Assembly (NCBI GenBank): GCA_007844125.1
Contig: CM017572.1
Coordinates: 36,195,203-36,259,202, forward strand
Reading direction: 5' to 3'
DNA from: Sinonovacula constricta
Lineage: Eukaryota > Mollusca > Bivalvia > Cardiida > Solecurtidae
DNA length: 64,000 nucleotides
A program made the position numbers and the translations under genes. Below are positions 53,201-54,790 of the stretch, piece after piece. The notes under the pieces are model-generated. The model had not been told where the DNA came from and made no database searches. It saw only the letters and a list, made by a program, of their open reading frames with translations. Position 1 is the first letter of the stretch. Each line of letters opens with the position of its first letter.

Positions 53201-54398
53201 CTCTCCGATAGAATGACATGGTGGCACACATCCTGAACTGTTGGGTTTGCTCTTTTTTGTAAAATGACTCCTCACAGATTTGTTTCTTACTTTTACATTT
53301 GGCTTGCATCTGAATACCTCGGTCCTGTGACATTTCAAATTTTTGGTAAATGTTGCAATGCTCATAGGACTTTGTGGGATGGGATTAGCCGGCATTTTTG
53401 CCGATACTGTGCAGCAACATTTTTATCATCATAGCACAGGGGCATTTATGAGGTGCCCAGGGACTGTACCCGGCCGGTCCATTATACTGACACCGACGAG
53501 TCAGGCGTAATGCTGTCCCCTTAGCCCCGAGCGTTAGGAGGGAAGCCACTACTACCAACTTTAAAGTCTTTTGGTTTTTTTTTGTCCTATATTCTTATTA
53601 TAAAGTGAAGTAAATAAGAGACACCTTCAAAACACATCATGTTTTCTGCTAGATGATTATATTTATTTACTTATTATTCAACCCATGCCCCGTGTCTGAC
53701 TTATTGTAAACGATCTTGTTTTAAATCTACAAGCATGTCCATCTGTTGCTAAATAGAATAAACGGTTGTTATTACGGTTATTATGTTGCATTGTACTCTT
53801 ACCTAAGATGTAAAAAGAACGTAATGTACTAATATATTTCAAGTAAACGATCTGGCATTGTTTACAAAGAAAGAAAACAAAGAAAATTATAAACATAACA
53901 TAAAAGATCTTGATTTTTAGGTGAAATAGTTTCGAATGGTCACATAAAAACAATTAAATTCACTACCACATTGCAGCTCTGCCTCCCACAAACAGCGTGT
54001 TTAACGCGTCCATCTACCGCCCACTCTATATAATGGCGTGTAATTGTTACAAGGGAACTGGAACTTTCGTGAACCTAACCACCAGTCAGATCGTGCTTAG
54101 AATCATACAGAACCTGACCATTGACGTCACCAACACGTCATCACACCGCCGAATGTATGTCAGCGTAAATGACGGGAGATCGTCGTCCAAGGTCATAGGA
54201 ACGCTAGGTACGACGTTTCTGACGGCGTTGGCGGCGGCGGTTTTTCTCTCGGACAGCAGGCTCATAGTGAATGGAGTGCGGTCTACCGTTCGGAGGCTTC
54301 GTCGTTTGTGGCGACGCCGGTCTGTGACCAAAACACCGGCTCCAACCATGTCAGATCAATTTATTGACATAGATGACGTAACGCACGTGTACACGTAA
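285..54398 (+). CDS. Multi-exon gene: single-pass membrane protein with nine B-A pairs of PAN/apple-like modules (5' end outside the window)
   Basis: Twenty-five exons join in consistent phase into about 1,641 residues without an internal stop. The order is nine repeats of a type-B then a type-A cysteine-rich module (77-88 residues each), a Thr-rich stalk, a membrane-proximal segment, one transmembrane helix and a basic then acidic tail. Type A reads DCPxYE ... [17 protein letters not shown] ... CTYHSC ... RxC. Type B reads xC ... QTCxNCxxGPDCQ ... C...C.....C ... SRC...YQC ... YRxSC. The C...C.....C core and the nested cysteine order match PAN/apple domains, which bind proteins or glycans. 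Many N-x-S/T sequons (NVT, NCS, NTT, NHT) suit an extracellular domain. The likely role is a cell-surface adhesion or recognition receptor; the ligand is unknown. The first visible exon is internal (phase 1), so signal peptide, start codon and promoter lie upstream of the window. I do not recognise a named orthologue. Confidence 0.88.
884..1100 (+). mobile_element. REP-1 dispersed repeat, copy 1 (+)
   Basis: Starts at GTCCTATGAGCATTGCAACA and continues through a conserved core, CCGCCTTGGAACGGTCAGTC, followed by a short palindrome (CAGTCGG/CCGACTG arms). Thirteen copies in the window share this order. No coding capacity or clear terminal repeats are visible, so it is an unidentified non-autonomous element. 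Confidence 0.75.
1375..1520 (-). mobile_element. REP-1, copy 2 (inverted, partial)
   Basis: Reverse complement of the REP-1 5' half: the TGTTGCAATGCTCATAGGAC end and the CTTTTACATTTGGCTTGCAT segment are recognisable. It forms an inverted pair with the copy at 884-1100. Confidence 0.7.
2168..2410 (+). CDS. Exon E2: module A1
   Basis: 243 bp, phase 1-1, acceptor TTCCAG, donor G|GTAAGT. Residues run [17 protein letters not shown] ... [18 protein letters not shown] ... KCNFHNC ... SRNC. All eight type-A cysteines are present, so it is the best reference for this module. Two sequons, NCS and NVT, are visible. Confidence 0.9.
2965..3227 (-). mobile_element. SINE-2 copy 1 (minus)
   Basis: tRNA-derived SINE. 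On the minus strand the family starts with an A-box (TAGCTCAGTTGGTAGAGCG in good copies) and a B-box (GGTTCGAACCC) and ends near TGCCGGCTAATCCC. This copy is flanked by the 10-bp target duplication AAGATTTCTA (2955-2964 and 3228-3237), away from any exon, so it is a useful control for the exon-border insertions. Confidence 0.9.
3955..4249. mobile_element. Inverted-repeat (MITE-like) element, about 295 bp
   Basis: The ends are inverted copies: GCTAGCAAAATCTCGT...ATGAGGCAG at the left and its complement, ending ...GAGATTTTCCTAGCC, at the right, with arms of about 38 bp and several mismatches. No clear target duplication or coding sequence. Superfamily not assigned. Confidence 0.65.
4342..4584 (+). 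CDS. Exon E3: module B2
   Basis: 243 bp, phase 1-1, acceptor TTTGTAG, donor G|GTATAT. Residues run [18 protein letters not shown] ... FCNDT ... [12 protein letters not shown] ... FRMSCSAG. Eight cysteines: the inner pair b6-b7 is absent as a unit. I chose the 4342 acceptor over the AG at 4348 because it keeps phase 1 and restores the b1 cysteine. Confidence 0.87.
4625..5141. mobile_element. Tc1/mariner-like MITE, 517 bp
   Basis: Terminal inverted repeats begin GATAGTTTCCAC and are perfect over the outer 12 bp. Related inner arms contain GGCAGCCATCTTTGA. A TA dinucleotide flanks each side (4623-4624, 5142-5143), the insertion signature of Tc1/mariner elements. No transposase frame. It lies 40 bp inside the intron after E3. 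Confidence 0.75.
5142..5903 (+). other. Rest of intron 3
   Basis: AT-rich sequence between the MITE and exon E4. I see no exon, tandem repeat or recognised element here. Confidence 0.6.
5904..6152 (+). CDS. Exon E4: module A2
   Basis: 249 bp, phase 1-1, acceptor CCAACAG, donor AAG|GTTTGTT. Residues run [18 protein letters not shown] ... [17 protein letters not shown] ... MCLFHDN ... ARDCDVE. Six cysteines: a2 and a7 are both missing, which supports an a2-a7 bond elsewhere. The donor is a non-consensus GTTTGT. The exon's last 8 nt and the donor lie inside a 15-bp duplication made by a SINE-1 insertion. Confidence 0.88.
6160..6372 (-). mobile_element. SINE-1 copy 1, inserted at the E4 donor
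   Basis: 5'-truncated, minus orientation, with its (GTTT)n tail against the exon. The flanks TGTTGAAGGTTTGTT (6145-6159) and TGTTAAAGGTTTGTT (6373-6387) differ at one base. The right copy starts within one base of the truncated SINE end, as expected of a real target duplication. The duplicated block contains the exon-intron junction. Confidence 0.85.
6612..6783 (+). CDS. Exon E5a: module B3, first part
   Basis: 172 bp, phase 1 in and phase 2 out. Acceptor GTCGCCAG, donor AAAAGTCG|GTAAGT. Residues run [19 protein letters not shown] ... [12 protein letters not shown] ... [11 protein letters not shown]. The module is cut just before the b8 cysteine, and exon E5b completes it. A SINE-1 insertion duplicated the donor. 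Confidence 0.88.
6790..7091 (-). mobile_element. SINE-1 copy 2 (near full length), inserted at the E5a donor
   Basis: The tRNA-like head (A-box near TGGCGCAGTCGGTAGAGCG on the minus strand) is at the right end and the tail at the left. It is flanked by a perfect 12-bp duplication, AAGTCGGTAAGT (6778-6789 and 7092-7103), that spans the E5a exon-intron junction. The right copy probably represents the original intron start. Confidence 0.87.
7092..7395 (+). repeat. Degenerate copies of the E5a 3' end plus donor
   Basis: After the SINE come GTCGGTAAGTACCTGTAGAA and then a decayed copy of the exon segment (CTTAGTGGAATAACAACG ... AAGTTCGTAAGT). A clearer copy at about 7323-7395 starts TCTTAACGGTTCCAAGTAGA and ends at ATCGGTAAATAG. 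Each parallels the exon stretch encoding PNGSKWNDN...NAPKSR followed by GTAAGT. They look like old tandem duplications of exon end and donor. Confidence 0.7.
7391..10904 (+). repeat. 32-bp minisatellite, about 110 copies
   Basis: The consensus unit begins CAGTCGGTAAATAGCTGTGT and ends CTTAGTGGATCC. The spacing is exactly 32 bp in most units; a few have small deletions. It lies wholly inside the E5a-E5b intron. Each unit carries TCGGTAAAT, very close to the E5a donor TCGGTAAGT, and CTTAGTGG, close to the exon's CTAAGTGG. The array therefore seems to be an amplified, internally deleted form of the exon-donor duplication at its left. Variants (GTTGGTAAAT, AGTTAATAG) are interspersed, consistent with unequal exchange. 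Confidence 0.95.
10905..11832 (+). repeat. Further degenerate exon-end/donor copies with a nested inverted-repeat element
   Basis: Decayed copies end in CGTCGGTAAGTATCCGTGTC (about 10953), TATAAGTACCTGTGTCCTAA (about 11023), CTGCCGGTAAGTCC (about 11228), ATCGCTTGGTAAGTACC (about 11740) and CTCTAAAAAGTTGAAAGTAT (about 11812). They share ACGGCTC, CGATGA and ACGCTCC blocks with exon E5a. The mobile element at 11239-11586 interrupts them. Confidence 0.65.
11239..11586. mobile_element. Inverted-repeat element MITE-M, copy 1 (348 bp)
   Basis: Ends CAATCGGAACTCCTCGGGTA and the complement of CAATTGGAACACCTCGGATA form terminal inverted repeats of about 24 bp. Flanking 10-bp duplications GTAAGTCCTT (11229-11238) and GTAAGTCATT (11587-11596) differ by one base. 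A second copy lies at 22515-22925. Ten-base duplications fit Mutator-like elements best, but no transposase is present to prove it. Confidence 0.8.
12280..12398. repeat. Inverted repeat with 35-bp arms
   Basis: The left arm starts GTGTTCATTAGATACTGAAA and the right arm is its complement, ending at 12398, with two mismatches. The loop is about 50 bp. It could form a strong hairpin or be the remnant of a foldback element. Confidence 0.8.
13094..13170 (+). CDS. Exon E5b: module B3, second part
   Basis: 77 bp, phase 2 in and phase 1 out, acceptor CGACCCAG, donor G|GTAAGT. Residues run [16 protein letters not shown] ... VYRKSCVDG, supplying cysteines b8, b9 and b10. Joined to E5a it gives an 83-codon B module with eight cysteines (b6-b7 absent). 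The intron before it is 6.3 kb. Confidence 0.88.
13231..13600. mobile_element. REP-2 dispersed repeat, copy 1, with terminal hairpin
   Basis: Shares GGTTTTATTTTCAACTGCGC, GACAGTTTGATAGACAGTTT and GCGGATTACATGTCATTTTG with the copy at 61305-61582. After it, 13530-13595 forms an inverted repeat (TAAGACGTTT ... AAACGTCTTA around TTCTATTTTCTAT). No protein is encoded. Confidence 0.7.
14147..14389 (+). CDS. Exon E6: module A3
   Basis: 243 bp, phase 1-1, acceptor ATCATCAG, donor C|GTAAGT. Residues run [17 protein letters not shown] ... [17 protein letters not shown] ... KCTYHSNC ... QRICRDE. All eight cysteines are present. The usual HxC is HSNC, a one-residue insertion. Confidence 0.9.
14752..14895 (+). 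mobile_element. REP-1, copy 3 (+, partial)
   Basis: Begins ATGAGCATTGCAACATATAC and keeps the conserved 5' half through the CCGCCTTGGAAG core. The 3' half is replaced by unrelated sequence. Confidence 0.7.
15199..15438 (+). CDS. Exon E7: module B4
   Basis: 240 bp, phase 1-1, acceptor ATGACCAG, donor T|GTACGT. Residues run [19 protein letters not shown] ... [18 protein letters not shown] ... KSRCNWYQC ... IYRKATTA. It has eight cysteines and lacks b1 and b10 together. It is an unsplit counterpart of E5a+E5b. Confidence 0.88.
15630..17014 (-). pseudogene. LTR-retrotransposon gag/protease remnant
   Basis: Read on the minus strand, a gag-like acidic N-terminal part (17014 to 16616) is followed after a break by a helical gag part with [10 protein letters not shown] (16569 to about 16345). 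A further gag part (16072 to 15860) and a segment with the aspartic-protease motif [12 protein letters not shown] (15821 to 15630) follow. The order gag then protease is typical of Ty3-like elements. Stops, a frameshift and a SINE-2 insertion (about 16108-16343) break it, and no reverse transcriptase or LTR is seen. It cannot make a working protein. Confidence 0.72.
16108..16343 (-). mobile_element. SINE-2 copy 2, nested in the gag remnant
   Basis: GATTAGCCGGCATTTGTGCC through CCGGGGTTCGAACCCACGAC marks the family. The flanks are both gag-like, so the SINE is younger than the retrotransposon. The tRNA-like head is truncated after the B-box. Confidence 0.8.
16667..17790. repeat. Tandem segmental duplication, unit 1
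   Basis: Starts CGTCCCTGCGGAGATCA and includes the gag N-terminal region, an AT-rich spacer and a REP-1 copy. Unit 2 (17826-19030) repeats the same order with moderate divergence, offset by about 1,160 bp at its start. Confidence 0.8.
17440..17790 (+). mobile_element. REP-1, copy 4 (+, long form)
   Basis: Extends beyond the core into CTCAAATGCAAGCAATGAAAAG and GTCCAAGCGCTGATGTTTTC, showing that the family reaches at least 350 bp. It is part of duplication unit 1. Confidence 0.75.
17826..19030. repeat. Tandem segmental duplication, unit 2
   Basis: Homologous to 16667-17790. It carries a second, shorter gag N-terminal frame (18160 to 17954, minus) and an inserted SINE-1 3' fragment that unit 1 lacks. 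That dates the SINE insertion after the duplication. Confidence 0.8.
18195..18305 (+). mobile_element. SINE-1 copy 3 (3' fragment)
   Basis: ACACAGTGAAG ... GTGGACACCGTCTC ... GGTGGGACGATAAACCCAAT followed by an (ACAA)n tail. The tRNA-like head is missing. Present only in duplication unit 2. Confidence 0.8.
18718..19040 (+). mobile_element. REP-1, copy 5 (+)
   Basis: The unit-2 counterpart of copy 4, with the palindrome CAGTCGGCAATATGGGCCGACTG-type core (arms of 7 bp). It lacks part of the 3' region. Confidence 0.75.
19300..19690 (+). mobile_element. REP-1, copy 6 (+, longest)
   Basis: Continues through GACGAAAGTAGTGACGTCAT and GTCCACAGTGTTTAGAAAAG to an AT-rich end. With 29375-29765 it best defines the full family, about 390 bp. 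Confidence 0.75.
19700..21720 (+). other. AT-rich intronic stretch
   Basis: Very AT-rich, with a short (AT)n run near 19910-19927. I find no exon, SINE or tandem array here. Confidence 0.6.
21734..21994 (-). mobile_element. SINE-2 copy 3 (minus)
   Basis: Full family order with the tRNA-like head at the right. A perfect 12-bp target duplication, TTCCTCGGTTGA, flanks it (21722-21733 and 21995-22006). This is another copy away from exons. Confidence 0.9.
22515..22925. mobile_element. Inverted-repeat element MITE-M, copy 2 (411 bp)
   Basis: Ends CAATCGGAACACCTCGGATA and the complement of CAATCGGACCTCCTCAGGTA. A perfect 10-bp duplication, ACATGTCCAT (22505-22514 and 22926-22935), proves the borders. 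Its interior (CAAAACAAAGATGGCAGCTC) is the reverse complement of copy 1, so the two copies lie in opposite orientation. Confidence 0.88.
22936..24433 (+). other. Intronic stretch before exon E8a
   Basis: Holds a short poly-C/poly-T tract (23657-23678) and no recognised gene, element or array. Confidence 0.55.
24434..24568 (+). CDS. Exon E8a: module A4, first part
   Basis: 135 bp, phase 1-1, acceptor GTACCAG, donor G|GTAGGT. Residues run [17 protein letters not shown] ... [14 protein letters not shown], supplying cysteines a1-a5. This intramodule intron is at a different place and phase from the E10 split. Confidence 0.86.
24936..25034 (+). CDS. Exon E8b: module A4, second part
   Basis: 99 bp, phase 1-1, acceptor ATTGCAG, donor C|GTGAGT. 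Residues run [18 protein letters not shown] ... [11 protein letters not shown], completing eight cysteines (78 codons with E8a). NNT is a sequon. Confidence 0.87.
25401..25551 (+). CDS. Exon E9a: module B5, first part
   Basis: 151 bp, phase 1 in and phase 2 out, acceptor GGTTTCAG, donor ATCTG|GTCAGT. Residues run [22 protein letters not shown] ... [14 protein letters not shown]. The split is at the same position and phase as in module B3. Confidence 0.85.
25616..25742. repeat. Inverted repeat with arms of about 53 bp
   Basis: The left arm starts TACTAATGTTGAGGTCTATA and the right arm is its near-complement, ending at 25742, with few mismatches and a loop of about 20 bp. It is probably a foldback MITE. 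It sits 64 bp into the intron after E9a. Confidence 0.82.
25997..26091 (+). CDS. Exon E9b: module B5, second part
   Basis: 95 bp, phase 2 in and phase 1 out, acceptor TGTTCTAG, donor TTCAG|GTACCC. Residues run [17 protein letters not shown] ... HRAACSSG. The complete module has six cysteines. The three central positions b5, b6, b7 and the b8 partner are all lost, leaving b1-b10, b2-b3 and b4-b9. A SINE-2 insertion duplicated the donor. Confidence 0.85.
26095..26346 (+). mobile_element. SINE-2 copy 4 (+), inserted at the E9b donor
   Basis: 5'-truncated, plus orientation: GTTGGCTTGCGGATCACGG (from about 26098) to ATGCCAATCCCAATCC. The flanks CTCTTCAGGTACCC (26084-26097) and CTCTTCAGGTATCCC (from 26347) share at least 11 perfect bases across the exon-intron junction. 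The exon frame stays open through the whole SINE. Confidence 0.87.
26646..26884 (+). mobile_element. SINE-3 copy 1 (+)
   Basis: A third tRNA-derived family: head TTCGTGGTGTAGTGGCTGAC, then B-box GGTTCGAGTCCC, then an unrelated body. It is flanked by the 9-bp duplication CCTACGTTG (26637-26645 and 26885-26893). A degenerate relative lies after the gene at about 54575. Confidence 0.82.
27609..27765 (+). CDS. Exon E10a: module A5, first part
   Basis: 157 bp, phase 1 in and phase 2 out, acceptor TTTGCAG, donor CAGAG|GTACGC. Residues run [17 protein letters not shown] ... [17 protein letters not shown]. An internal GCG|GTAACG could also act as a donor but would break the phase. The cut lies just before cysteine a6, the position equivalent to the B3/B5 split. 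Confidence 0.85.
28636..28724 (+). CDS. Exon E10b: module A5, second part
   Basis: 89 bp, phase 2 in and phase 1 out, acceptor CTTCCAG, donor G|GTAAGT. Residues run [18 protein letters not shown] ... KRRCIQPED. With E10a it gives 82 codons and all eight cysteines. NHT is a sequon. Confidence 0.87.
29375..29765 (+). mobile_element. REP-1, copy 7 (+, long)
   Basis: Runs from GGGCATTGCATCAAATATAC to GTGTTTAGAAAAAAAAGTGG, matching the full family order of the copy at 19300-19690. Confidence 0.75.
30185..30360 (-). mobile_element. REP-1, copy 8 (inverted, interrupted)
   Basis: ACCGGTTTAAGCACCCCAGT and CTTTTACATTTGGCTTGCAT are the family in reverse. A short segment (about 30275-30330, TTTACGGCACACCGACAC) interrupts it and has a partial relative near 60540. 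Confidence 0.65.
30434..30556 (+). CDS. Exon E11a: module B6, first part
   Basis: 123 bp, phase 1-1, acceptor GTGTTAG, donor CAAG|GTAGGC. Residues run [19 protein letters not shown] ... [11 protein letters not shown]. This is the only B module cut here, in phase 1, upstream of the B3/B5 split. Confidence 0.86.
30630..30892 (-). mobile_element. SINE-2 copy 5 (minus)
   Basis: Complete body and tRNA-like head (minus strand reads GGCCTCAATAGCTCAGTTGG). The short flank match ACTATGA occurs on both sides (about 30608 and 30894). It begins 70 bp inside the intron after E11a, not at the junction. Confidence 0.85.
31467..31595 (+). CDS. Exon E11b: module B6, second part
   Basis: 129 bp, phase 1-1, acceptor CTTACCAG, donor G|GTATGC. 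Residues run [19 protein letters not shown], then QVYQCSQV ... FRQSCRTG. The 84-codon module has eight cysteines. Positions b6 and b7 are Lys and Ser, lost together. Confidence 0.87.
31635..31850 (-). mobile_element. REP-1, copy 9 (inverted)
   Basis: GCGAGGTTAGAGCTCTGTAA through ATTGTAATGCTTATAGGACT is the family in reverse, covering core and 5' half. It starts 40 bp inside the intron after E11b. Confidence 0.75.
32062..32247. repeat. CA-rich microsatellite with poly-C tract
   Basis: Imperfect (CA)n interrupted by a run of about 21 C (32092-32112) and CAGA variants, ending in a cleaner (CA)n. The long frames over it are simple-sequence artefacts. Confidence 0.95.
32711..33512. repeat. 26-bp minisatellite, about 31 copies
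   Basis: The unit is TATATATTGCGCCAAAAAGC plus ACCTAC, nearly identical throughout. Variants include TTGCACC in two units and one missing C in two units. The minus strand of each unit reads TTTTTGGCGC, a perfect match to the E2F/DP consensus TTTSSCGC. No frame contains a stop, so frames of 262-318 codons arise by chance. Confidence 0.95.
33881..34126 (+). CDS. Exon E12: module A6
   Basis: 246 bp, phase 1-1, acceptor TCCCACAG, donor G|GTAAGA. Residues run [18 protein letters not shown] ... [17 protein letters not shown] ... NCTYHSC ... KLRCFEDSG. Seven cysteines: a2 is gone but a7 stays, so one thiol should be unpaired. NAT, NCT and NST sequons are present. Confidence 0.9.
34214..34400 (-). 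mobile_element. SINE-1 copy 4 (minus, truncated)
   Basis: GTTTGTTTGTTTATTGGCTT tail, then the body GAAGACGGTGTCCAC and GACACCGGGCAAACC. The head is missing. It lies about 87 bp inside the intron after E12 and abuts a REP-1-like fragment (ATCGCACTTCCTGGAGG, about 34413). Confidence 0.8.
34669..35727. repeat. Second 32-bp minisatellite, about 33 copies
   Basis: The unit is ATGCATGTAAATAATAATCC plus TATATAGTTATR, exactly 32 bp, unrelated in sequence to the 7.4-10.9 kb array. Each unit contains TGTAAATA (forkhead-like) and ATGCAT. It lies in the intron between E12 and E13. Confidence 0.94.
35815..35846. repeat. (GTT)n microsatellite
   Basis: About ten GTT units with one GCT interruption, in the intron before E13. 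Confidence 0.9.
36083..36346 (+). CDS. Exon E13: module B7
   Basis: 264 bp, phase 1-1, acceptor TTCTACAG, donor G|GTAAGT. Residues run [20 protein letters not shown] ... [15 protein letters not shown] ... [11 protein letters not shown] ... YRWSCSDG. It is the longest module (88 codons) because of an insert after b4 with three tandem TCCGCCGGM units (SAGSAGSAG). Eight cysteines; b6-b7 absent together. Confidence 0.9.
36575..36675. repeat. (GT)n, poly-G and poly-T tracts
   Basis: A (GT)n run followed by two poly-G runs (about 36590-36600 and 36661-36674) with T-rich sequence between. Intronic simple sequence with G-quadruplex potential. Confidence 0.9.
37031..37267 (+). CDS. Exon E14: module A7
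   Basis: 237 bp, phase 1-1, acceptor TGCTTTAG, donor ACCA|GTAAGT. Residues run [17 protein letters not shown] ... [17 protein letters not shown] ... SCTYHSC ... WRQCENET. All eight cysteines. NSS, NAT, NYT and NET sequons are present. A SINE-2 insertion duplicated the donor. Confidence 0.9.
37274..37551 (-). mobile_element. SINE-2 copy 6 (minus), inserted at the E14 donor
   Basis: Full body and tRNA-like head. The flanks AAACCAGTAAGT (37262-37273) and AAAACAGTAAGT (37552-37563) match at 11 of 12 bases and include the E14 exon-intron junction. The right copy starts immediately after the SINE head. Confidence 0.87.
37640..38005 (+). pseudogene. LINE (CR1/Jockey-type) 3' end, 5'-truncated
   Basis: A short frame (37660-37887) reads [20 protein letters not shown] and then [20 protein letters not shown], ending at a stop. 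This is the standard C-terminal tail of a non-LTR reverse transcriptase (RxRSS...P..RT...RS..V.GP..WN.LP). The 3' sequence GCGCTATACAAAT followed by TATTTGTATT repeats fits such elements. No catalytic domain remains. Confidence 0.82.
38250..38480 (+). CDS. Exon E15: module B8
   Basis: 231 bp, phase 1-1, acceptor TTTGCAG, donor CCAG|GTACGG. Residues run [17 protein letters not shown] ... [14 protein letters not shown] ... [10 protein letters not shown] ... DRKTYDPG. Eight cysteines: b1 and b10 are both missing, b6-b7 present. The open frame upstream (38033-38249) is intron. Confidence 0.88.
38725..38875. repeat. REP-3 dispersed repeat, copy 1
   Basis: CTTACCGAAAGCATTATGCA ... GATCTGACTATAGTGAGATTG is related to 52488-52640. 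Short and non-coding; the type is not recognised. Confidence 0.55.
39125..39360 (-). mobile_element. REP-1, copy 10 (inverted)
   Basis: ACCTCTTACGAAGTGCGAGG through CATATCACTTTGTCATATTT is the family in reverse. It ends where the 45-bp array begins. Confidence 0.72.
39379..47636. repeat. 45-bp minisatellite, about 183 copies, with 2.7-kb higher-order period
   Basis: The unit is GTAAGTGTTCGATTCCWGAA, then ACCCTGATTTGGTTG, then TTAATTATTT. Because 45 is a multiple of three, some frames stay open on both strands (up to 404 codons plus, 499 minus). They encode the 15-mers [15 protein letters not shown] or [15 protein letters not shown]. Characteristic variant units (for example TGATCCGG, TGTTTTGG, TTAGATTCC) recur exactly 2,700 bp apart between about 42.8-44.9 kb and 45.5-47.6 kb. 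Most units contain GTTCGATTCC, a B-box-like sequence, directly after GTAAGT. Confidence 0.95.
48000..48130 (+). mobile_element. REP-1, copy 11 (+, short)
   Basis: ATATTGCATCATATTCTAAA through CCCAACAGTTACCGTCTTGG, a diverged 5' half just upstream of exon E16. Confidence 0.6.
48192..48422 (+). CDS. Exon E16: module A8
   Basis: 231 bp, phase 1-1, acceptor CTTTCAG, donor C|GTAAGT. Residues run [16 protein letters not shown] ... [16 protein letters not shown] ... ECFLYQC ... IRECQKR. All eight cysteines, but the consensus is weaker (FLYQC rather than TYHSC), approaching type B at this site. Confidence 0.88.
48720..48955. repeat. Compound (GT)n/(GTGC)n/(ATGT)n microsatellite
   Basis: About 235 bp of alternating purine-pyrimidine sequence, including (ATGC)n and CGCGCG stretches, with Z-DNA potential. 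The four overlapping frames here are artefacts. Confidence 0.92.
49386..49838. repeat. Degenerate tandem repeat of about 45 bp, about 10 copies
   Basis: The unit is approximately AAAACACAGTTATCTCCCGC, then TATTTAAGTCAGGC, then ATGATGAGTCC, with point changes and indels. It is unrelated to the large 45-bp array. It ends just before exon E17. Confidence 0.85.
49950..50180 (+). CDS. Exon E17: module B9
   Basis: 231 bp, phase 1-1, acceptor CTGTCAAG, donor G|GTAAGA. Residues run [18 protein letters not shown] ... [18 protein letters not shown] ... [10 protein letters not shown] ... RRKTCNSG. It is the only B module with all ten cysteines, so it is the reference for numbering b1-b10. Confidence 0.88.
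50300..50575 (+). mobile_element. SINE-2 copy 7 (+) joined to an inverted SINE-2 head
   Basis: GGCTTGCGGATCAGGAGGTC to GCTGCACAGTATCGGC is plus orientation. From about 50519 the sequence switches to CACGACCTCCCGATCTGCAA ... CACTCTACCA, the head of the same family in reverse. A nested or fold-back insertion is likely. Confidence 0.75.
50705..50935 (+). CDS. Exon E18: module A9
   Basis: 231 bp, phase 1-1, acceptor TTTAACAG, donor CCCG|GTATGC. Residues run [17 protein letters not shown] ... [17 protein letters not shown] ... [12 protein letters not shown] ... WRYCLPG. Nine cysteines: the normal eight plus one directly after HAC, so one thiol should be free. It is the last module before the stalk. 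Confidence 0.9.
51013..51268 (-). mobile_element. SINE-2 copy 8 (minus)
   Basis: GGGATTAGCCGGCATTTTTG to CAAGCCGTCGCTCTACCACC. It lacks a stretch around ...GGGGCACTTATGAGG. It lies about 80 bp into the intron after E18. Confidence 0.85.
51270..52677 (+). other. Rest of the intron before the stalk exon
   Basis: No exon is recognised. It contains REP-3 copy 2 at about 52488-52640, related to 38725-38875. Otherwise unremarkable AT-rich sequence. Confidence 0.6.
52678..52824 (+). CDS. Exon E19: Thr-rich stalk
   Basis: 147 bp, phase 1-1, acceptor TGTTTCAG, donor TTCA|GTAAGG. Residues run [18 protein letters not shown] ... [15 protein letters not shown], then [15 protein letters not shown]. There is one cysteine. 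The Thr/Pro run is a typical O-glycosylated spacer lifting the modules from the membrane. NTS is a sequon. Confidence 0.85.
52885..53020 (+). mobile_element. REP-1, copy 12 (+, partial)
   Basis: GTGAGCATTGTTACATACCT, AGGCACGGGACAAAGGTATT and CGCATTGGAACAGTTAGTCG follow the family order. Confidence 0.65.
53225..53374 (-). mobile_element. REP-1, copy 13 (inverted), interrupted by a SINE-2
   Basis: GAACTGTTGGGTTTGCTC through TGCTCATAGGACTTTGT, then the SINE-2, then TTTTGTCCTATATTCTTATT, the expected continuation of REP-1. The SINE is therefore younger than this REP-1 copy. Confidence 0.72.
53376..53575 (-). mobile_element. SINE-2 copy 9 (minus, head missing)
   Basis: GGGATTAGCCGGCATTTTTG to ACTTTAAAGTCTTTTGG. 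The tRNA-like head is lost and replaced by a T-run. It is inserted in REP-1 copy 13. Confidence 0.82.
53977..54398 (+). CDS. Exon E20: membrane-proximal segment, transmembrane helix, cytoplasmic tail and stop
   Basis: 422 bp, phase 1 in, acceptor CATTGCAG, TAA stop at 54396-54398. The order is [16 protein letters not shown], then [10 protein letters not shown] (CxC), a segment with [11 protein letters not shown], then [15 protein letters not shown]. The helix [20 protein letters not shown] follows (54192-54251), then [18 protein letters not shown] and an acidic DQFIDIDD end. Basic residues right after the helix predict a type I orientation with the tail in the cytoplasm. The CxC, the D.R.S(S) motif and the helix order resemble a C-terminal module I recall from other molluscan membrane proteins. 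Confidence 0.88.
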
Positions 54399-54543
54399 CG
54401 CTTCAGAATCATTATTTGTGGTAACTTTGTGACGTTATTGTCGTTTTAGTAATTCTGCAATCTGTTTCTAAACTGTTGGTGTTAGCATTTTAGTGGTGTA
54501 CCATTGCAGGAATTAAAAATAGTAAATAAGAAAAGTTCCTTTC

Positions 54544-54549
54544 AATAAA
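54544..54549 (+). promoter_or_regulatory. Polyadenylation signal AATAAA
   Basis: A canonical hexamer 146 bp after the stop codon and before the SINE-3-like element. It gives a short 3' UTR of about 160-170 bp if used. Confidence 0.65.
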
Positions 54550-54574
54550 TATAAAGGTCCTATAAGCAGCTGGT

Positions 54575-54790
54575 CGACCATGGTAGTATGGTAAAGCCAC
54601 CGACTTGTAACTCCTTTGATTTCTTAGCCTCTCGCCGCGTAGGTTTGAGTCACATTCAGAATAAATGACTTACTCTGGGAAGGCCTTCCGGCTAACCTGC
54701 GGTGCGTAAGGGGTTCCATCCAGACATTGGTCTGGAGTCTTCCGCTTACAAAACATCTCGACTATAATGAGCATAATTAATCGCTGCTTT
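54575..54790 (+). mobile_element. SINE-3-like copy 2 (degenerate)
   Basis: GTCGACCATGGTAGTATGGT, then CCGACTTGTAACTCCTTTGA and GTCTGGAGTCTTCCGC parallel the copy at 26646-26884. The B-box has decayed. Confidence 0.65.
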
